DNA from: Rhodoferax sp. | GTDB lineage: Bacteria; Pseudomonadota; Gammaproteobacteria; Burkholderiales; Burkholderiaceae_C | Direction: 5' to 3' | Length of the DNA: 7,632 nt | Assembly (NCBI GenBank): GCA_026785765.1 | Contig: JAJAZK010000606.1 | Span: 1-7,632, forward strand | In this document: positions 5,760-7,632 of the stretch, one piece after another | Layout of the letters: every line of letters begins with the position of its first letter | Numbering within the stretch: the first letter of the stretch is position 1 | Translations under genes and position numbers: made by a program | The notes under the pieces: model-generated | Told to the model about the DNA's origin: nothing | Seen by the model: the letters and a program-made list of their open reading frames with translations, nothing else | The model's database searches: none

Positions 5760-6782
5760 ATGAGCAAGTTTCGCGTGGGTATCACGGCCGACGTGCGCAA
5801 GTCGGACGGTGAACCGATCTTTGGCACGCAGGTGCTGCAGTTGCTCGACCATCCCGACATCAGCTGGGAGTACATGGCGCAGCCGTCAATCGATCTGAGT
5901 CCGGCACAGGCCGCCAGTTACGACGCAATTTGTGCGATGGTTACCCGAGTGACCTCACAAAGCCTGTCCGGCGCAGACCGACGGCTGAAACTGATCGCGC
6001 GTTTTGGGGTGGGTTACGACAGCATCGACGTGCCGGCCTGTACCAGGGCGGGCGTGATGCTGACGATTGCGCCAGACGGCGTGCGCCGTCCGGTCGCGAC
6101 GTCGGCACTGACCTTTGTACTGATGCTTGCGCAAAAGGTGCTGATCAAGGACCGCCTGACCCGCGCCGGCCGCTGGTCCGAGAAGATGGACCACATCGGC
6201 ACCGGTCTCACCGGGCGCACCCTGGGTTCGATTGGCCTGGGCAACATCGGAGCCGAGTTGTTTCGGCTGGCGAAACCGCTTGACATGTTGGGTATCGCCC
6301 ACGACCCGGTGGCCGACCCGGCGCTGGCGACCGCCCTGGGGGTGCGCCTGGTCGACATGGACACGCTGTTCAGTGAGTCGGATTTTCTGACGGTCAACTG
6401 TCCGCTGAACGAGCAGACCCGAGGTCTGGTCAGCGCGCGCCTGATCGCGCTGATGAAGCCCAGCGCCTATTTGATCAACACTGCGAGCGGCACAATCGTG
6501 GACGAACTGGCGCTGGCTGCAGCGCTCGCGCAGCGCAAAATTGCCGGGGCCGGGCTGGATGTTTTCGACGAGGAGCCGGTGCAGGTGAACAACCCGCTGC
6601 TGCAGATGGACAACGTCGTGCTGACACCCCATGGCATCTGTTTTACCGACGAATGTATGCGCCGCCTCGCCGAGAGCGCGTTTCGCGCCACGCTCGACGT
6701 CGCAGCCGGGCGCACACCGCCTTACATCGTGAACCCGGAGGTGCTACCGCAGACGCCCAATGCTGTCACAGGTGGGCGTTGA
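5760..6782 (+). CDS. D-isomer-specific 2-hydroxyacid dehydrogenase family protein with an atypical active site
   Basis: A 340-residue cytoplasmic NAD(P)-dependent enzyme of the D-2-hydroxyacid dehydrogenase/phosphoglycerate dehydrogenase family, which interconverts 2-hydroxy acids and 2-oxo acids. The N-terminal catalytic half carries RFGVGYDSIDV (residues 81-91). The nucleotide-binding domain has TLGSIGLGNIG with GxGxxG at 159-164. Then come CPLNEQTRGLV (214-224), GLDVFDEEP with the catalytic Glu (E272), and LTPHG with the catalytic His (H291). Oddly, the segment LINTASGTIVDE (238-249) has Ser at 243 where the family has the catalytic Arg (normally N-x-x-R-G). The codon is AGC, one base from the Arg codon CGC. 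The enzyme may therefore be altered in substrate, impaired, or affected by a sequencing error. It lies 34 bases after dctM, with a ribosome binding site before the ATG, and overlaps or abuts the next gene. A role in reducing or oxidising a pathway 2-oxo acid is inferred. Confidence 0.92.
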   Translation: MSKFRVGITADVRKSDGEPIFGTQVLQLLDHPDISWEYMAQPSIDLSPAQAASYDAICAMVTRVTSQSLSGADRRLKLIARFGVGYDSIDVPACTRAGVMLTIAPDGVRRPVATSALTFVLMLAQKVLIKDRLTRAGRWSEKMDHIGTGLTGRTLGSIGLGNIGAELFRLAKPLDMLGIAHDPVADPALATALGVRLVDMDTLFSESDFLTVNCPLNEQTRGLVSARLIALMKPSAYLINTASGTIVDELALAAALAQRKIAGAGLDVFDEEPVQVNNPLLQMDNVVLTPHGICFTDECMRRLAESAFRATLDVAAGRTPPYIVNPEVLPQTPNAVTGGR

Positions 6783-7632
6783 ATCCACCCCGGTAGTGTC
6801 AGCCGGTGTACTCATCGTTACCGGCGCCTCGCGCGGCATTGGTGCAGCCTGCGCACGCGTCGCCGCGCACGCCGGTTACCGGGTGGTCGTGAATTACCAC
6901 CTCAGCCGCGCCGCCGCCTTGGACCTGGTGGCGACGATCACGCAGCACGGTGGCCAGGCGATCGCGATTGGCGCTGACGTATCGCAGCAATCCGAGGTTG
7001 CGCGCCTGTTCCAAGAAACCGACCGGCACTTTGGACCGGTGACTGCTTTGATCAACAACGCCGGCATCGGTGGCGCGATCCTGCCGGTGGAGCAGCACAA
7101 CGAGGCCACCCTGAACGAACTGTTCTTCACCAACACCTATGCCTGCATACTGTGCGCAGGTGCTGCCGTACGCCGCATGTCGCCGCGGTTTGGCGGCAAG
7201 GGTGGGGTGATCGTCAATATCTCCTCGGCCGCGGCACGCCTGGGCGGACTGCCGGGAATGGCGGTGTATGCCGCCAGCAAGGGTGCGATCGACAGCTTCA
7301 CCCTGGGCCTGGCCAACGAAGTTGGCAAAGAGGGCATCCGCGTGGTCGGCATCCGCCCGGGAATGATTGCGACCGACATTCTCGAACCCATTGGCGGCGC
7401 CGAGCTGATGGAACGGGTGGCGCCGACGATTCCTCTGGGCCGGGTCGGGCAGCCGCACGAGATTGCGCAGGCAGCCGTCTGGCTGCTCAGCCCGGCCGCC
7501 TCCTATCTGCACGGCACCACCATCGACGTCTCGGGCGGGCCCGGCCGTACGGGACGCCGCCCCCCCGGGAGCGCCCCTGCAACGAATCCCGTCCGTGTGG
7601 CCACGCGCGCAACAACACGCCATCGGCGCAAC
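6760..7632 (+). CDS. SDR-family oxidoreductase (FabG/YgfF-like), no stop before the right edge
   Basis: The frame is open for 291 codons to the end of the window. The classical SDR core is complete: TGASRGIG (residues 21-28), NNAG (99-102), the catalytic Ser in NISS (S156), YAASK with Y170 and K174, RPGMIATD (199-206) and the C-terminal strand TIDVSGG (254-260). The pattern resembles E. coli YgfF-type NAD(P)-dependent dehydrogenases, so it probably oxidises an alcohol or reduces a ketone in the same pathway. The start is uncertain. The ATG at 6760 overlaps the preceding gene by 23 bases; the GTG at 6796 would give the usual short lead (about eight residues) before the glycine motif. Neither has a well-spaced Shine-Dalgarno. 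SDRs normally end just after SGG, yet here an Arg/Pro/Ala/Thr-rich tail of 31 residues continues to the edge, which is abnormal. Confidence 0.85.
   Translation, partial: MLSQVGVESTPVVSAGVLIVTGASRGIGAACARVAAHAGYRVVVNYHLSRAAALDLVATITQHGGQAIAIGADVSQQSEVARLFQETDRHFGPVTALINNAGIGGAILPVEQHNEATLNELFFTNTYACILCAGAAVRRMSPRFGGKGGVIVNISSAAARLGGLPGMAVYAASKGAIDSFTLGLANEVGKEGIRVVGIRPGMIATDILEPIGGAELMERVAPTIPLGRVGQPHEIAQAAVWLLSPAASYLHGTTIDVSGGPGRTGRRPPGSAPATNPVRVATRATTRHRRN

Noticed and set aside
4994..5875. Long minus-strand open frame (293 codons) opposite dctM and the dehydrogenase start
   Set aside because: Its product is Gln/His/Arg-rich without family motifs, and it is antisense to highly conserved TRAP permease sequence. 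It is a by-product of codon bias in a high-GC gene.
6799..7623. Minus-strand open frame (274 codons) opposite the right-hand SDR
   Set aside because: No recognisable domain. The plus strand carries every SDR motif in the right order, so this is a shadow.

Overview
The window looks like a metabolic island of a high-GC proteobacterium. The tightly packed operons, the TRAP transporter and the style of the proteins suggest a Burkholderiales-like betaproteobacterium, but this is inference and no marker gene is present. There is no rRNA, tRNA, CRISPR array, insertion sequence or phage gene. Nearly all of the sequence is coding.

Two divergent gene sets leave one intergenic region (2739-2895). The leftward set (minus strand, 2738 to 1) encodes, in order of transcription: a phytanoyl-CoA-dioxygenase-family Fe(II)/2-oxoglutarate oxygenase, a xylose-isomerase-like TIM-barrel protein, an HpcH/HpaI-family class II aldolase, and the N-terminal part of an SDR dehydrogenase that runs off the left edge. 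Its first three genes are joined by TGATG and ATGA stop/start overlaps. The rightward set (plus strand, 2896 to 7632) encodes a complete TRAP transporter (periplasmic binding protein, small and large permeases), a D-2-hydroxyacid dehydrogenase and a second SDR dehydrogenase that runs off the right edge.

The intergenic region is the only clearly regulatory stretch. It is AT-rich and holds a good sigma70-type promoter for the transporter operon. A weaker mirror-image promoter faces the other way. The two -10 hexamers form the arms of one perfect inverted repeat, and a second, offset dyad overlaps it. The geometry suggests that both operons are switched together.

Taken together, the genes suggest uptake of an organic acid through the TRAP system. 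Oxygenation, isomerisation and dehydrogenation would follow, then retro-aldol cleavage to pyruvate (or a related 2-oxoacid) and an aldehyde. The enzyme families are recognisable, but I do not recognise this combination as a named pathway and the substrate cannot be read from the sequence. No transcription factor and no sugar-acid dehydratase lie in the window, so the locus probably extends beyond both edges. The main anomalies are a Ser where the 2-hydroxyacid dehydrogenase family has its catalytic Arg, a long stop-free tail on the right-hand SDR, and a perfect GC hairpin enclosing the stop codon of the large permease gene.
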